A stretch of 64,000 bases of DNA, taken from contig DASUYB010000094.1 in the NCBI GenBank assembly GCA_036377595.1, positions 1 through 64,000 on the forward strand, in the 5' to 3' direction. How positions within the stretch are numbered: position 1 is the stretch's first letter; the number at the start of each line of letters is the position of its first letter. This DNA comes from Longimicrobium sp. Its GTDB lineage: Bacteria > Gemmatimonadota > Gemmatimonadetes > Longimicrobiales > Longimicrobiaceae. Positions 48,322-56,932 of the stretch are shown here, one piece after another. Both the position numbers and the translations under genes were made by a program. The notes below the pieces were generated by a model. The model had not been told where the DNA came from. It worked only from the letters and a program-made list of their open reading frames with translations, and did no database searches.

Positions 48322-51300
48322 TCACCGCGGGGCGCCGAACTGCTGCCGCACCGCGTTGCGCAGCGCCGGCGGCACCCGCCGCCACTGCTCCGGCGTCAGG
48401 ATCCGCTCCGCCTGGTCCAGCGCCTTCTGCACGTTCTGCCGCCCCTCGTTCAGCCGCGGGCCCACGCGGCGGAACACGGCCTGCGGGTCGGCGCTTCCCC
48501 CCTGCTGCGCCTGCTGGAACGCGTTCGCCAGCGCCTCGCCCACCTCGGCGCGGATCGGCGCGTTGACGGCCTTCAGCGTGTCGTTCACCGCCGTCAGCCG
48601 CGCCACCTGCTCGTCCGTCAGCCGCAGCGTGTCCTTCAGCAGGAGGATGGCGTCGATCGGCTGCGGCAGCAGGCGGTCGACGAAGGCCGACGGGTCGGGC
48701 CCACCCTGCCCCCGCTGTCCGCCGCCGCGGTCGAATCCCCCGCGCTCTCCCCCGCCCCGCTCGCCGCCCGGCCCGCCGGCGCCGGCGAACGCGATCCCCA
48801 GCAGCCCCGCGTTCGGCTGCTGCCGGCCCAGCGCGATCCGCGCGGACAGCTGCACGCCGAAGGGCGATCCCGCGGCGGAGCGGAAGACGCGCGTCTGCCC
48901 GAACCCCTCATTGACGCGGTAGCGGTACTCCCGCGTCACAGGATCGAATCCCGTCGGGTAGAGGAGCACGTTGTCGGGCCGCCCGCCCTGCCCCCACCCG
49001 TGCAGGCCGCCGCCGCCGTGCAGCAGCAGGTCCAGCCCCGCGGGAAGGTTGAAGGCGTCCAGGCTCACCGTCACCCGGCGCTGCAGGCGGGCCCCCTGCG
49101 GCGTGTACGCGGCGCGGAAGTCCAGCGACTCCGTCCACGGCCCGCGGCAGCTGTTCCGCCTGGCGATGTCGCCCGTCTGGGAGCGGAGGCACGAAGTGAT
49201 GCGGTTCGAACCGGAGAGGACGCGCCCCAGCGCCGCCGACATCGCCGTGTCGGCCACGGCGGAGGGGTCGAAGACGAAGGCCGCGTCGTTGCGCGCGCCG
49301 TCGCCGTTGACGTCGCCGCCGACGATGGGCGTGTAGGGCTGGCCCGAGCTGGCGCGGCCGATCAGGCTGGTCTCCAGCGAGCGGCCGAAGGTCTTCCCCA
49401 GCACCAGGGTGAAGGAGTGGCGGCGGTCCTGGTCGCTCGGCGCCCACTCGTTCGCGTTCGGGTTCCCGCGCGTGGGGGTGAACTGGAAGCCCGCCGACGG
49501 CCCGCCGAAGCCGAACGACGTCTGGTCGCGCGAGTGCGTGAGCGTGTAGCTGGCCTGCGCCGAGACGGCCCGCGGCAGCAGCCCGTTCACGCTCAGCACC
49601 AGCTGCTCCGTCTGCGACGCCAGCTCCGAGTTCAGCTCGTACACCCGCGCGAACGCCGGGTCGTTGCGGCTGGCGTACAGCGACGCCTGCCCCGTCGCGG
49701 GGACGATCGCCGCCGCGGGGACGAAGACGGGGCGGCCGTCCTCGCCCGCCAGGGTGAAGGCGGGCGTCTGGCGCAGGTTCAGGTCGCGCACGCCGTACTG
49801 CGCCACGCCGCGCGAGATGGTCGCGTCGATGCTCCCCGTCACCCGCTGGAAGAGCTGCGCCTGGAAGCCCAGCGATCCCCGCCACGACCGCGGCGCCTGG
49901 AAGCCGCCGCGGAAGAGGGTGACGTTGGGCGTCTGCGCCGTCGTCCCGCTCCCCAGCGTGCCGTCGGTGCAGGTGGCGGGGATGGTGGACGGGTCGCCCT
50001 CGTACGCCATCCAGTCGGGCGTGGGAACGTTGCCGCCGACGCAGGAGACCTCGATCTCCCCGCCCGCGCCCGTTCCCGCCAGCGTGGCCGCGTACAGCTC
50101 GTACGGCGTGCGCCCGCGGAACTCGCCGAAGCCGCCGCGCAGCAGCCGCAGCGGCGCGCCCGTCTCGTTGATCCGCCAGCTGAACCCGAAGCGCGGGCTC
50201 ACGTGCACCTCGCTCGGCGCGAAGTCCGTCCGCCGGCCGAAGGAGGCCTGCACGGCGGGGTTCGCGTCCGGCGCGCGGTCGAAGCGCGAGCCCTCCACCC
50301 GCACGCCGAAGGTGAACTGCAGCCCTTCGCTCGTACGGAAGGCGTCGCCCAGGTAGCCCGCCAGGTTCCATCCCCCGCCGTCGATCTCGCCGGAAGAAAG
50401 GGTGCGCGTGAACGCGGCCGGCGTGCGCGCCTGGAAATCTTCCAGCGAGTTGAAGACGAAGGTGCCCAGGCGGTTGCCGGCGTTCTGCTGCGTGAACCCG
50501 GAGTGGTTGGCCAGGATGCCCAGCTTGACGCGATGGCGGTCGCCGACGAGGAGCGACAGCTCGTCGGCCACCTCCAGCGTCCGCTCGTCCGACGCGGAGG
50601 AGAGCGACGGGTCGCCGCCGAAGACGAGGTTCGAGACGGCGCGCCCCCCCGCGGCCACGGTGGCCGGGTCCGCGCCCACGCGCACGATCCCCTGCGGCAC
50701 CCGCAGCGTGGGCGAGCCGTCGCGCGAGTCCAGCGTGTAGCTGGCGCGCAGGTCGTTGATCCAGGTCTGCCGGAAGCGCGAGGTCACGCTGGCCAGCACC
50801 GCGCCGCCCTTCGTGTCGACCGAGCCGCCGCTCTGCTGCGTCTCCAGCGTGCCGATGCGCGAGTGGTCCTGCGAGTAGACGCTGCCGTAGCCGCGCAGGG
50901 TGAAGGTGTGCTCCTGCGTGACCACCCAGTCGAAGCGCCCCAGCGCGCTCAAGGCGTCGCCGGTGCGGCTGTACGGCCCGGCCAGCCCCGCCGTGCTGAA
51001 CCCGTACTGGCCGGAGAGGCCGGTGAGGAACTGGTCGACGGTCTCCGAGGTCAGACCCAGCTGGCCGAGGCCCTCGCCGTTGCGCGGCTCCAGCGCGTAC
51101 AGCTGGTCGGAGCGGCGCTGCGCGGCGAAGCTCAGGTTGTAGAACAGCTTGTCCTTCACGATGGGCCCGCCCAGGCCGCCGCTGCCGCGGAACTGGTTCC
51201 AGCCGTTGTTCCACGGCGTCCGGCCCGTGCCGCCCTGCAGCGCGTCGCCGCGGAACTGCGTCTGCAGCGACCCCTGCACGCGGTTGGTGCCGCCGCGGGT

Positions 51301-52044
51301 GGTGCTGGCCACCTGCCCGCCCGAGAACTGCCCGCGTGCCACGTCGTAGGTGTTGGTGATGACCTGCGTGGAGCGGACGCCCTCCTGCGGCAGCCCCAGC
51401 GGACTGCCGCCGCCCAGCTGCCCGCCCGAAAGCGCGGAGGCGAACGAGGCGCCGTCCAGCGTCACCTGGTTCTGCGACGCGCGCTGCCCGGCCACGGAGA
51501 ATCCGCCGCGCCCGCTCAGCGAATCCGCGCCGTCGGTGGCGACGACGCCGGGGGTGAGGGTGGCGATGGCGGCGGGGTCGGTCTGGTTCTCCAGCGGCAG
51601 CCGCTGGGCGAGCTCGGAGGTGACCGCGCGGCCGGTGCTCCCCGACTCGCCGCGGCCGGGGGCGGGGCGCGGCGCGCGCGCGGTCACGCCCTGCAGCTGC
51701 ACCGCCTGCGTGCCCAGCTGCACGTTCGCGGTCAGCACGTCCTCGTCGGCCACGCGGGCCACGTTCAGCGTCCGCGGCGCCTGCCCCAGCCGCGCCACGC
51801 GCACCTGGTAGCGCCCGCCGCCGTCGGGGAAGACCACGGTGTAGCGGCCGTCCGCGGCGGTCGTCGCCGTGCGGCTGGTGCCCGTCTCGACGGACGTCAC
51901 CTGCACGCTGGCGCCGGCCACCGGCTCGCCGCGCTCGTCGGTCACCCGGCCGCGGATCACGTCGGTGGTGGACCCCACCTGCGCCCCCAGCCGCGCGGCC
52001 GGCAGCAACAGCAGGGCGATGAGAAGAACAGCGAGTCGCCGCAT
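48322..52044 (-). CDS. Oar-like TonB-dependent receptor fused to a C-terminal LTxxQ domain
   Basis: This 1240-residue protein has a signal peptide (to about residue 22). A CarboxypepD_reg-like domain (about 28-105, IRGRVTDERGEPVAGASVQV) follows, then a plug with RGGFSVAGQRASQNQVTLDG and a large barrel that ends near GVQLSARIALG (about 1070). Past the barrel there is a Gly/Arg-rich linker (about 1080-1115) and a helical domain with RLTDEQVARL (about 1145) and ILTPEQWRRV (about 1215), the paired LTxxQ motif of Spy/CpxP proteins. A C-terminal extension after the last strand should lie in the periplasm. It precedes the sigma/anti-sigma/LTxxQ-sensor genes on the same strand. Confidence 0.88.
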   Translation of the reverse strand: MRRLAVLLIALLLLPAARLGAQVGSTTDVIRGRVTDERGEPVAGASVQVTSVETGTSRTATTAADGRYTVVFPDGGGRYQVRVARLGQAPRTLNVARVADEDVLTANVQLGTQAVQLQGVTARAPRPAPGRGESGSTGRAVTSELAQRLPLENQTDPAAIATLTPGVVATDGADSLSGRGGFSVAGQRASQNQVTLDGASFASALSGGQLGGGSPLGLPQEGVRSTQVITNTYDVARGQFSGGQVASTTRGGTNRVQGSLQTQFRGDALQGGTGRTPWNNGWNQFRGSGGLGGPIVKDKLFYNLSFAAQRRSDQLYALEPRNGEGLGQLGLTSETVDQFLTGLSGQYGFSTAGLAGPYSRTGDALSALGRFDWVVTQEHTFTLRGYGSVYSQDHSRIGTLETQQSGGSVDTKGGAVLASVTSRFRQTWINDLRASYTLDSRDGSPTLRVPQGIVRVGADPATVAAGGRAVSNLVFGGDPSLSSASDERTLEVADELSLLVGDRHRVKLGILANHSGFTQQNAGNRLGTFVFNSLEDFQARTPAAFTRTLSSGEIDGGGWNLAGYLGDAFRTSEGLQFTFGVRVEGSRFDRAPDANPAVQASFGRRTDFAPSEVHVSPRFGFSWRINETGAPLRLLRGGFGEFRGRTPYELYAATLAGTGAGGEIEVSCVGGNVPTPDWMAYEGDPSTIPATCTDGTLGSGTTAQTPNVTLFRGGFQAPRSWRGSLGFQAQLFQRVTGSIDATISRGVAQYGVRDLNLRQTPAFTLAGEDGRPVFVPAAAIVPATGQASLYASRNDPAFARVYELNSELASQTEQLVLSVNGLLPRAVSAQASYTLTHSRDQTSFGFGGPSAGFQFTPTRGNPNANEWAPSDQDRRHSFTLVLGKTFGRSLETSLIGRASSGQPYTPIVGGDVNGDGARNDAAFVFDPSAVADTAMSAALGRVLSGSNRITSCLRSQTGDIARRNSCRGPWTESLDFRAAYTPQGARLQRRVTVSLDAFNLPAGLDLLLHGGGGLHGWGQGGRPDNVLLYPTGFDPVTREYRYRVNEGFGQTRVFRSAAGSPFGVQLSARIALGRQQPNAGLLGIAFAGAGGPGGERGGGERGGFDRGGGQRGQGGPDPSAFVDRLLPQPIDAILLLKDTLRLTDEQVARLTAVNDTLKAVNAPIRAEVGEALANAFQQAQQGGSADPQAVFRRVGPRLNEGRQNVQKALDQAERILTPEQWRRVPPALRNAVRQQFGAPR

Positions 52045-52258
52045 GCGTCCCTCGAAAGGCGTCCGTCAACGGTGTCGGAAGCGGGAGATCGGCAGCAAGC
52101 GCCGCACCCGGTCCGCCGGCACAGGGACACGCGCAAACGGGGTGATGTTAAAGGAGATGGGGCTTCACGGCGGGAAGATGGACGCGGCGGACGGCCGCAC
52201 CCGCGCGCTCCGCGTCCTCCGCGTCCTCCGCGTGAGATCCTTCCGGGCCGCGGACGCG

Positions 52259-52624
52259 CTACTTCGCGGCGGGCTCGCCCTCGTCCTTCGCCTTGCGGCG
52301 GCGCGGCTGGCGCGGGGGCGTGGCCTGGGCGCGGAGGTCGCGCACCAGCCCGCCCACCGCGGCGATGATCTCCGGGTCGCCCTCGCGCAGGAGCGCGGCC
52401 ATGATGTGCTTGCAGACCCGTTCGCGCCACAGGTGGTCGCCGCAGTCGCAGCGCGGCTGGTTGACCGTCGTCAGGTCCACCCAGTGCTCCTCGGCGCCGC
52501 CGGTCACGTGGTAGCGGCCCCTGCCGATCTTCCTCGCCACCAGCCCCACGCCCCGTTCCAGCCGCCCCGATTCCAGTCCGCCCGCCGCTTCGATGTCGAT
52601 CAGCGCATCCATGACGTCCCCCAT
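52259..52624 (-). CDS. SWIM zinc-finger small protein
   Basis: This 121-residue protein contains a SWIM finger, CDCGDHLWRERVCKHIMAAL (CxC-x8-CxH), that should bind one Zn and mediate DNA or protein contacts. Before it is a beta-rich stretch (GRYHVTGGAEEHWVDLTTV). The C-terminus is basic (RQPRRRKAKDEGE), consistent with nucleic-acid binding. SWIM fingers usually sit in larger ATPases or nucleases, so a stand-alone form is notable. A second small SWIM protein lies at 54160. Confidence 0.82.
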   Translation of the reverse strand: MGDVMDALIDIEAAGGLESGRLERGVGLVARKIGRGRYHVTGGAEEHWVDLTTVNQPRCDCGDHLWRERVCKHIMAALLREGDPEIIAAVGGLVRDLRAQATPPRQPRRRKAKDEGEPAAK

Positions 52625-52778
52625 GGGAAGGGTGAAAACCCTACGCTACACGGGAGATGATACACCCGGCGCGGATTCCGGTTTCGGCAAATCTTCGGAT
52701 TGGATGAAGATGCGAAGCGTGGACGCGCGCCCGCGGCGGGAGAGGAGCGCGCGTCTCGAATCGCCGGCGATGCGATGC

Positions 52779-53312
52779 TCAGCGGTCCATCACCGGGAGG
52801 TACACACGCCAGGGGCCGATGGCCTCGCGGTACTGCTTGGCCATCACCCGCGCCGCCTGCGCGATGTGGCCGAGGTCGTGCGCCACCCAGGTGGCCAGCA
52901 GCTGGCGCAGCGTCACCGCGCCGAACTCGGGGTGCTCGCCCTCGAGCCCGAGCTCGTCGTCCGTCAGGCGCCACCCCGCGAGCGTCTCCAGGTTCTCCGC
53001 GCGCAGCCGCTCGAACTCGTCGAGCAGCTGCGCCAGCGACTTCCCCTCGCTCTCGCGGAACTGGGCGAAGCGGTCGAACGGCTCGAAGCGGCGGTTCGGC
53101 CCCTGCGCCAGGATGATCCTGGCGCGGCCGATCCAGTCGGTGCGCTCGCCGTGGATCAGGTGGCCGAGGATCACGTACGGGCTCCACGTCTCCGGCCCCT
53201 CGTCCGCGTGCGTCCACGCGGGCGGCAGTCCGGCGAGCATCGCCCGCAGCGTGGCCGGCGTGCGCTCCAGCACCGCCACCCCCGTGGCGAGATCGAAGTC
53301 CATCGTGCTCAT
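52779..53312 (-). CDS. DinB-family four-helix protein
   Basis: This 177-residue protein has the DinB/YfiT four-helix bundle with metal-ligand His residues: HLIHGERTDW (about 53) and WVAHDLGHIAQAARVMAKQY (about 147). RFQ/REFE-like blocks (FDRFAQFRESEGKSLAQLLD) lie between. Members are often thiol transferases that use bacillithiol or mycothiol; many have unknown substrates. I chose the ATG at 53312; an ATG three codons on is also possible. No redox partner gene is adjacent. Confidence 0.85.
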   Translation of the reverse strand: MSTMDFDLATGVAVLERTPATLRAMLAGLPPAWTHADEGPETWSPYVILGHLIHGERTDWIGRARIILAQGPNRRFEPFDRFAQFRESEGKSLAQLLDEFERLRAENLETLAGWRLTDDELGLEGEHPEFGAVTLRQLLATWVAHDLGHIAQAARVMAKQYREAIGPWRVYLPVMDR

Positions 53313-53481
53313 CTTGATTCCGGAGTTGGGGATCGAGGCGCCGCGCGATCGGTCGATTGTCCGGACGCGGCGTGATGCGAATGTAGGAGCGCGTGGAATG
53401 CGGCGCATGGTCCAAATCGCATCACCCCCGCGCCGGTCGTGTGCACCGAGCGCGGGGGCGACGTGTCCGCGGCGAGGCGGC

Positions 53482-53694
53482 TCAGTCGTGGCTGGCGCCG
53501 CGCTCCTCGCGGGGGTGGCCGTGGCCCTGGTTGATGGAGGTGCCGCTGCGGTCCAGGTCGCGGTCGGTGCCCGCCGTCCCCGGCTCGCGCGCGCCGAACT
53601 CGCTGCCGCGGTTGTGCTCGCCCTCGTCGCCCTCCGGCGTCATCCCCGTGGTGGCGCCGCCCGGCATCTGCGTCGTCTTCTTCAGGTCGCCCAT
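53482..53694 (-). CDS. Disordered small protein, unknown
   Basis: This 70-residue hydrophilic protein (MGDLKKTTQMPGGATTGMTP and EHNRGSEFGAREPGTAGTD) has no predicted fold. GACGGAGGGAGC before the ATG is a strong ribosome-binding site. It belongs by composition to the same group as 13938, 14267 and 43940. Confidence 0.62.
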   Translation of the reverse strand: MGDLKKTTQMPGGATTGMTPEGDEGEHNRGSEFGAREPGTAGTDRDLDRSGTSINQGHGHPREERGASHD

Positions 53695-54044
53695 GCTCCC
53701 TCCGTCGTGAGTCCATCTCCCCGGATCAGGATCGCCCGGGAGCCGCAAGACGTGTTCCGGCAACGGGATGCGCGGGAAGCATACGGAGCCGGGCCGTGTG
53801 CTTGCGCCACGAATCCGCCACGTCGAGTGATATCCGAGCAGCGACGCGGAGGTCACGGATCTTGCATCCGTCACGGAGTGGTTTCGAACGGACGTACGCG
53901 CTGTTGCGTGCGCGTTGCGGACGCGTTAGCTTGGCCAGTACAGCAGTGAAGGACACGACGTGGACGGAGGCAGGGTGCCTCCGGCCGCCCGCGGATTCGC
54001 GGCGCACGGCCGTGCGATGGCCGGCGAGGGAGAGGAGGTGGGTT
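53695..54044. other. Divergent intergenic region
   Basis: No gene is supported. A candidate promoter (TTGCGT at 53904-53909, 17 bases, TAGCTT at 53927-53932) points toward the tiny ORF and SWIM gene downstream. Confidence 0.5.
53904..53932 (+). promoter_or_regulatory. Candidate promoter for the tiny ORF/SWIM unit
   Basis: TTGCGT and TAGCTT are spaced by 17 bases, about 110 bases upstream of the 16-codon ORF. Confidence 0.4.
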
Positions 54045-54095
54045 ATGAAAATTCCCAGCTTCAGCAGCGAGTCCGCCCCCGGCGACGCTCCATGA
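54045..54095 (+). CDS. 16-residue ORF followed by terminator (possible leader peptide)
   Basis: The frame reads MKIPSFSSESAPGDAP and stops. It has one of the best ribosome-binding sites in the window (GAGAGGAGGTG, spacing 4-7). The stop lies three bases before an intrinsic terminator, and the SWIM gene starts 65 bases downstream. Four of 16 residues are Ser. The layout fits either an attenuation leader peptide or an independent microprotein gene. Confidence 0.5.
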   Translation: MKIPSFSSESAPGDAP

Positions 54096-54098
54096 GGA

Positions 54099-54137
54099 AC
54101 GCCTGCGCAGCGTTTGGCTGCGCGGGCGTTTTTGTTT
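54099..54137 (+). terminator. Intrinsic terminator/possible attenuator
   Basis: A 13-bp stem with one possible G-U pair (54099-54111 with 54117-54129), a 5-base loop and TTTTTGTTT. It sits between the 16-codon ORF and the SWIM gene, so read-through would be needed unless the SWIM gene has its own promoter. Confidence 0.85.
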
Positions 54138-54159
54138 CCCACACCTGAGGGAGGGTGAG

Positions 54160-54414
54160 ATGCTCGATTCCGGAATGATCAACAAGATCCAGAAGGCGAG
54201 AGAATACGCCTCGGAGCCCGAGCGCATCCATTTCCGGAGCCTGGAAGTCGATTTCGACGGCAAGAACGGCGAGCACCACGTGGACTTCCGCGAGGGACAC
54301 TGGCACTGCGACTGCGACTACTTCCGCGGCCACCACACCTGCAGCCACACGATGGCGATGGAGCGGGTGCTGGGAGTGATGGCCCCGGCCGAGGAAGCCG
54401 AGGCGCTGGCGTAA
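54160..54414 (+). CDS. Small SWIM-like zinc-finger protein
   Basis: This 84-residue protein carries HWHCDCDYFRGHHTCSHTMA, a CxC-x7-CxH SWIM-type finger, preceded by two beta strands (IHFRSLEVDFDGKNGEHHVD). The N-terminal helix (MINKIQKAREYASEPER) is typical of this short family. It is likely a Zn-binding nucleic-acid or protein adaptor. GAGGGAGGGTGAG precedes the ATG. An upstream terminator may attenuate its expression. Confidence 0.82.
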   Translation: MLDSGMINKIQKAREYASEPERIHFRSLEVDFDGKNGEHHVDFREGHWHCDCDYFRGHHTCSHTMAMERVLGVMAPAEEAEALA

Positions 54415-54467
54415 GGACGCCCCCGCCCTGCCGCGCCGCCGGACGGCGCGGCCTCCGATCGATCCGT

Positions 54468-54499
54468 GATCGCCGCGAGGGAAAGGCCTCGCGGCGATC
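54468..54499 (+). terminator. Terminator of the SWIM gene
   Basis: A perfect 13-bp stem (54468-54480 with 54487-54499) around GAAAGG, followed by CGTGTTTGG. Confidence 0.78.
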
Positions 54500-54653
54500 C
54501 GTGTTTGGGAAGTCCCAAGTCCTGGGTCCTGAGTCCCAGGTCCTAAGTTTCCACCCTGGGGGAAACAGGCCTTTGGACGGGTCCTGGAGAGGACCCCGGG
54601 ACCCAAGTCGTGCAGCCCCAATTCCTTCCAGAACGGACGTCTCTCCGGCTCGG

Positions 54654-54682
54654 TTGCCCGGCCCCGCGACCCGGTCTATATT
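54654..54682 (+). promoter_or_regulatory. Promoter of tRNA-Leu
   Basis: TTGCCC (54654-54659) and TATATT (54677-54682) are spaced 17 bases apart. The mature tRNA begins 17 bases after the -10 element. It may also drive tig-clpP-clpX. Confidence 0.75.
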
Positions 54683-54698
54683 CAGCGGTTGTTTCCGG

Positions 54699-54781
54699 GC
54701 GAAAGTGGCGGAATGGTAGACGCGCCGGACTTAGGATCCGGTGGCCTCGGCCGTGGGGGTTCGAGTCCCCCCTTTCGCACC
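54699..54781 (+). tRNA. tRNA-Leu (anticodon TAG)
   Basis: The acceptor arm GCGAAAG (54699-54705) pairs with CTTTCGC (54772-54778). The anticodon stem CCGGA/TCCGG encloses CTTAGGA, giving TAG for CUA leucine codons. A long variable arm (GGTGGCCTCGGCCGT region) and the T arm GGGGGTTCGAGTCCCCC complete a class II tRNA. CCA is not fully encoded. It lies 40 bases before the trigger-factor gene. Confidence 0.95.
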
Positions 54782-54819
54782 TTCCTTCAAGAACATCGCA
54801 AATGGACAAGCGGGAATAG

Positions 54820-56127
54820 ATGGCGGACCAGAGCACCACCACCGGCGGCCTGCAGGTGAGCGTCGAAGAGCAGTCGTCCTACGGGCGCCGCATCTCCGTG
54901 ACCGTGCCGCCCGAGCGCGTGCGGCGCATCCGGCAGAGCGTCACCGCGCAGATCACGCGCAACGTGCGCCTCCCCGGCTTCCGCAAGGGCAAGCTCCCCG
55001 ACAGCCTGGTCCAAAAACAGTTCGGCCAGGCCATCGAGCAGGAGACGGTGGACCGGGTGATCCAGGAGACCTACCGCGAGGCGCTGGAGCAGGAGGGGAT
55101 CCGCCCCATCAACCAGGGCGCCGTCAGCGACGTGCACTACCACGGCGACGGCGGCGAGCTGCACTACCACGTGGAGCTCGAGGTGCAGCCCAGCGTGGAG
55201 CTGGCCCGCACCGGCGGCTTCGTGATCGCCCGCCCGAGCGACGCCGTGGCCGACGCGGAGATCGACTCCATCCTCGAGCGGCTGCGCTCCGAGCGCGCCA
55301 CGTTCCACACCGTGGACGACCGCAAGCCGGACCAGGGCGACGAGGTGCAGGTGCGCATCACCCCCCAGGCGGCCGACGACGCGGAGGAGGAGCCGCAGCC
55401 CGAGGAGTACAAGTTCGTGCTCGGCGAGGGGCAGGCCATCCAGCCCATCGAAGAGGCGATCATGTCGCTGATGCCCGGCGAGGAGGGCGAGTTCGACATC
55501 GCCTTCCCCGAGGAGTTCGGCGACCCCGCGATGGCCGGGCAGACGAAGCACATGAAGATCGGGGTGGTGGAGCTGCGCCGCCGCGAGTTTCCCGAACTCG
55601 ACGACGAGTTCGCCCAGTCGATGGGCGGCGGCTTCGACACCCTCGAGGCGCTGCGCGAGCGCATCGGCGGCGACCTGCGCGAGGAGGCCCGTGGCCGCGC
55701 CGATTCGGCCTTCCGCGACGCGCTGCTGGACCAGGTGGTCGAGGCCAACAGCGTCGAGGCCCCGCGCTCGATGGTCGACAACTACCTGGAGTACATGACC
55801 GGCGGCGCCACGCCGGCCGGTCGGGCGCGGCAGCGCACGCCCGAGCAGGAGGAACGCTTCTCGCAGTTCCGCGAGATGATGCGCCCGCAGGCCGAAGCCG
55901 CCATCAAGCGCATGCTGGTGGTGGAGACGCTGGCCGACCGCGAGGGGCTGCGCGCCACCTCCGACGACCTCGACGCGCGGGTGGAGGCGCTGGCCCAGCA
56001 GCACGGCCGGCAGCCCGGCGACGTGTGGCTGGAGCTGGAGAAGAGCGGGCAGCTGCAGCAGCTCGAGGCGCAGCTCACCGAGGAGAAGGTGCTCGGGTGG
56101 CTGCAGCAGCAGAACACCGCGGGCTGA
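54820..56127 (+). CDS. tig: Trigger factor
   Basis: This 435-residue ribosome-associated chaperone and peptidyl-prolyl isomerase helps nascent chains fold at the exit tunnel. The ribosome-docking signature is LPGFRKGKLP (about 47-56). An FKBP-like PPIase domain covers about 155-245 (GDEVQVRITP, YKFVLGEGQAIQPIEEAIMS, GEFDIAFPEEFG), with an acidic insert. The C-terminal helical arms follow (about 270-430). It is the first gene of the conserved tig-clpP-clpX order and follows tRNA-Leu closely. Confidence 0.95.
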   Translation: MADQSTTTGGLQVSVEEQSSYGRRISVTVPPERVRRIRQSVTAQITRNVRLPGFRKGKLPDSLVQKQFGQAIEQETVDRVIQETYREALEQEGIRPINQGAVSDVHYHGDGGELHYHVELEVQPSVELARTGGFVIARPSDAVADAEIDSILERLRSERATFHTVDDRKPDQGDEVQVRITPQAADDAEEEPQPEEYKFVLGEGQAIQPIEEAIMSLMPGEEGEFDIAFPEEFGDPAMAGQTKHMKIGVVELRRREFPELDDEFAQSMGGGFDTLEALRERIGGDLREEARGRADSAFRDALLDQVVEANSVEAPRSMVDNYLEYMTGGATPAGRARQRTPEQEERFSQFREMMRPQAEAAIKRMLVVETLADREGLRATSDDLDARVEALAQQHGRQPGDVWLELEKSGQLQQLEAQLTEEKVLGWLQQQNTAG

Positions 56128-56223
56128 CGCGGAGAACCCGCGGCGCCGGCCGGTGTACGGGCGCATCGGAGACGAACCGCGCGGGACAGCAATCCACCTG
56201 TACGGACGGTACGGAACAGAACC

Positions 56224-56856
56224 ATGCCGATATACGCGCCCTACGTGATCGAGCGCTCCTCCCGGGGCGAGCGCAGCTACGACATCTTCTCGCGGCTGCT
56301 GATGGACCGGATCGTGTTCCTGGGTAGCGGGATCAACGACGACGTGGCCAACGTGATCATCGCCCAGCTGCTCTTTCTCCAGAGCGACAACCCGGAGAAG
56401 GACGTGTACCTGTACATCAACTCGCCCGGCGGGTCGGTGTACGCGGGGATGGCGATCTACGACACCATGAAGTTCCTCTCCTGCGACGTGAACACGTACT
56501 GCATGGGAATCGCCGCCAGCATGGGCTCGTTCCTGCTGTCGGCGGGGACCAAGGGGAAGCGTTACGCGCTCCCCAACTCGCGCATCATGCTGCACCAGCC
56601 CAGCGGCGGCAGCCAGGGGACCGCGGCCGACATCGAGATCCAGGCGCGCGAGCTCCTGTTCATCCGCGAGCGGATGAACCTGATCTACGCCGAGAACACC
56701 GGGCAGACGCCCGAGAAGATCGCCGAGGACCTGGACCGCGACCGCTTCATGAGTCCCGACGAAGCCAGGACGTACGGGCTGATCGACCACGTGATCGCCC
56801 ACAAGGAGGCGGCGGACATGGTTCCCGTCGCCGCCGAGACGGGCATCACCCGCTAG
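56224..56856 (+). CDS. clpP: ATP-dependent Clp protease proteolytic subunit
   Basis: This 210-residue serine peptidase forms the 14-mer chamber that degrades proteins fed by ClpX. The catalytic triad is visible: Ser in [14 protein letters not shown] (about 100), His in [10 protein letters not shown] (about 125) and Asp in [12 protein letters not shown] (about 174). The N-terminal [18 protein letters not shown] is typical of ClpP. It sits between tig and clpX, as in many bacteria. Confidence 0.96.
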   Translation: MPIYAPYVIERSSRGERSYDIFSRLLMDRIVFLGSGINDDVANVIIAQLLFLQSDNPEKDVYLYINSPGGSVYAGMAIYDTMKFLSCDVNTYCMGIAASMGSFLLSAGTKGKRYALPNSRIMLHQPSGGSQGTAADIEIQARELLFIRERMNLIYAENTGQTPEKIAEDLDRDRFMSPDEARTYGLIDHVIAHKEAADMVPVAAETGITR

Positions 56857-56932
56857 CCGGCACCCGCTGCGCCTCCGCCGCCCGAGCCGCGGCGGGGGCG
56901 CGTCCCCCGGAAATCTCCGTCAGCAGGACCTC

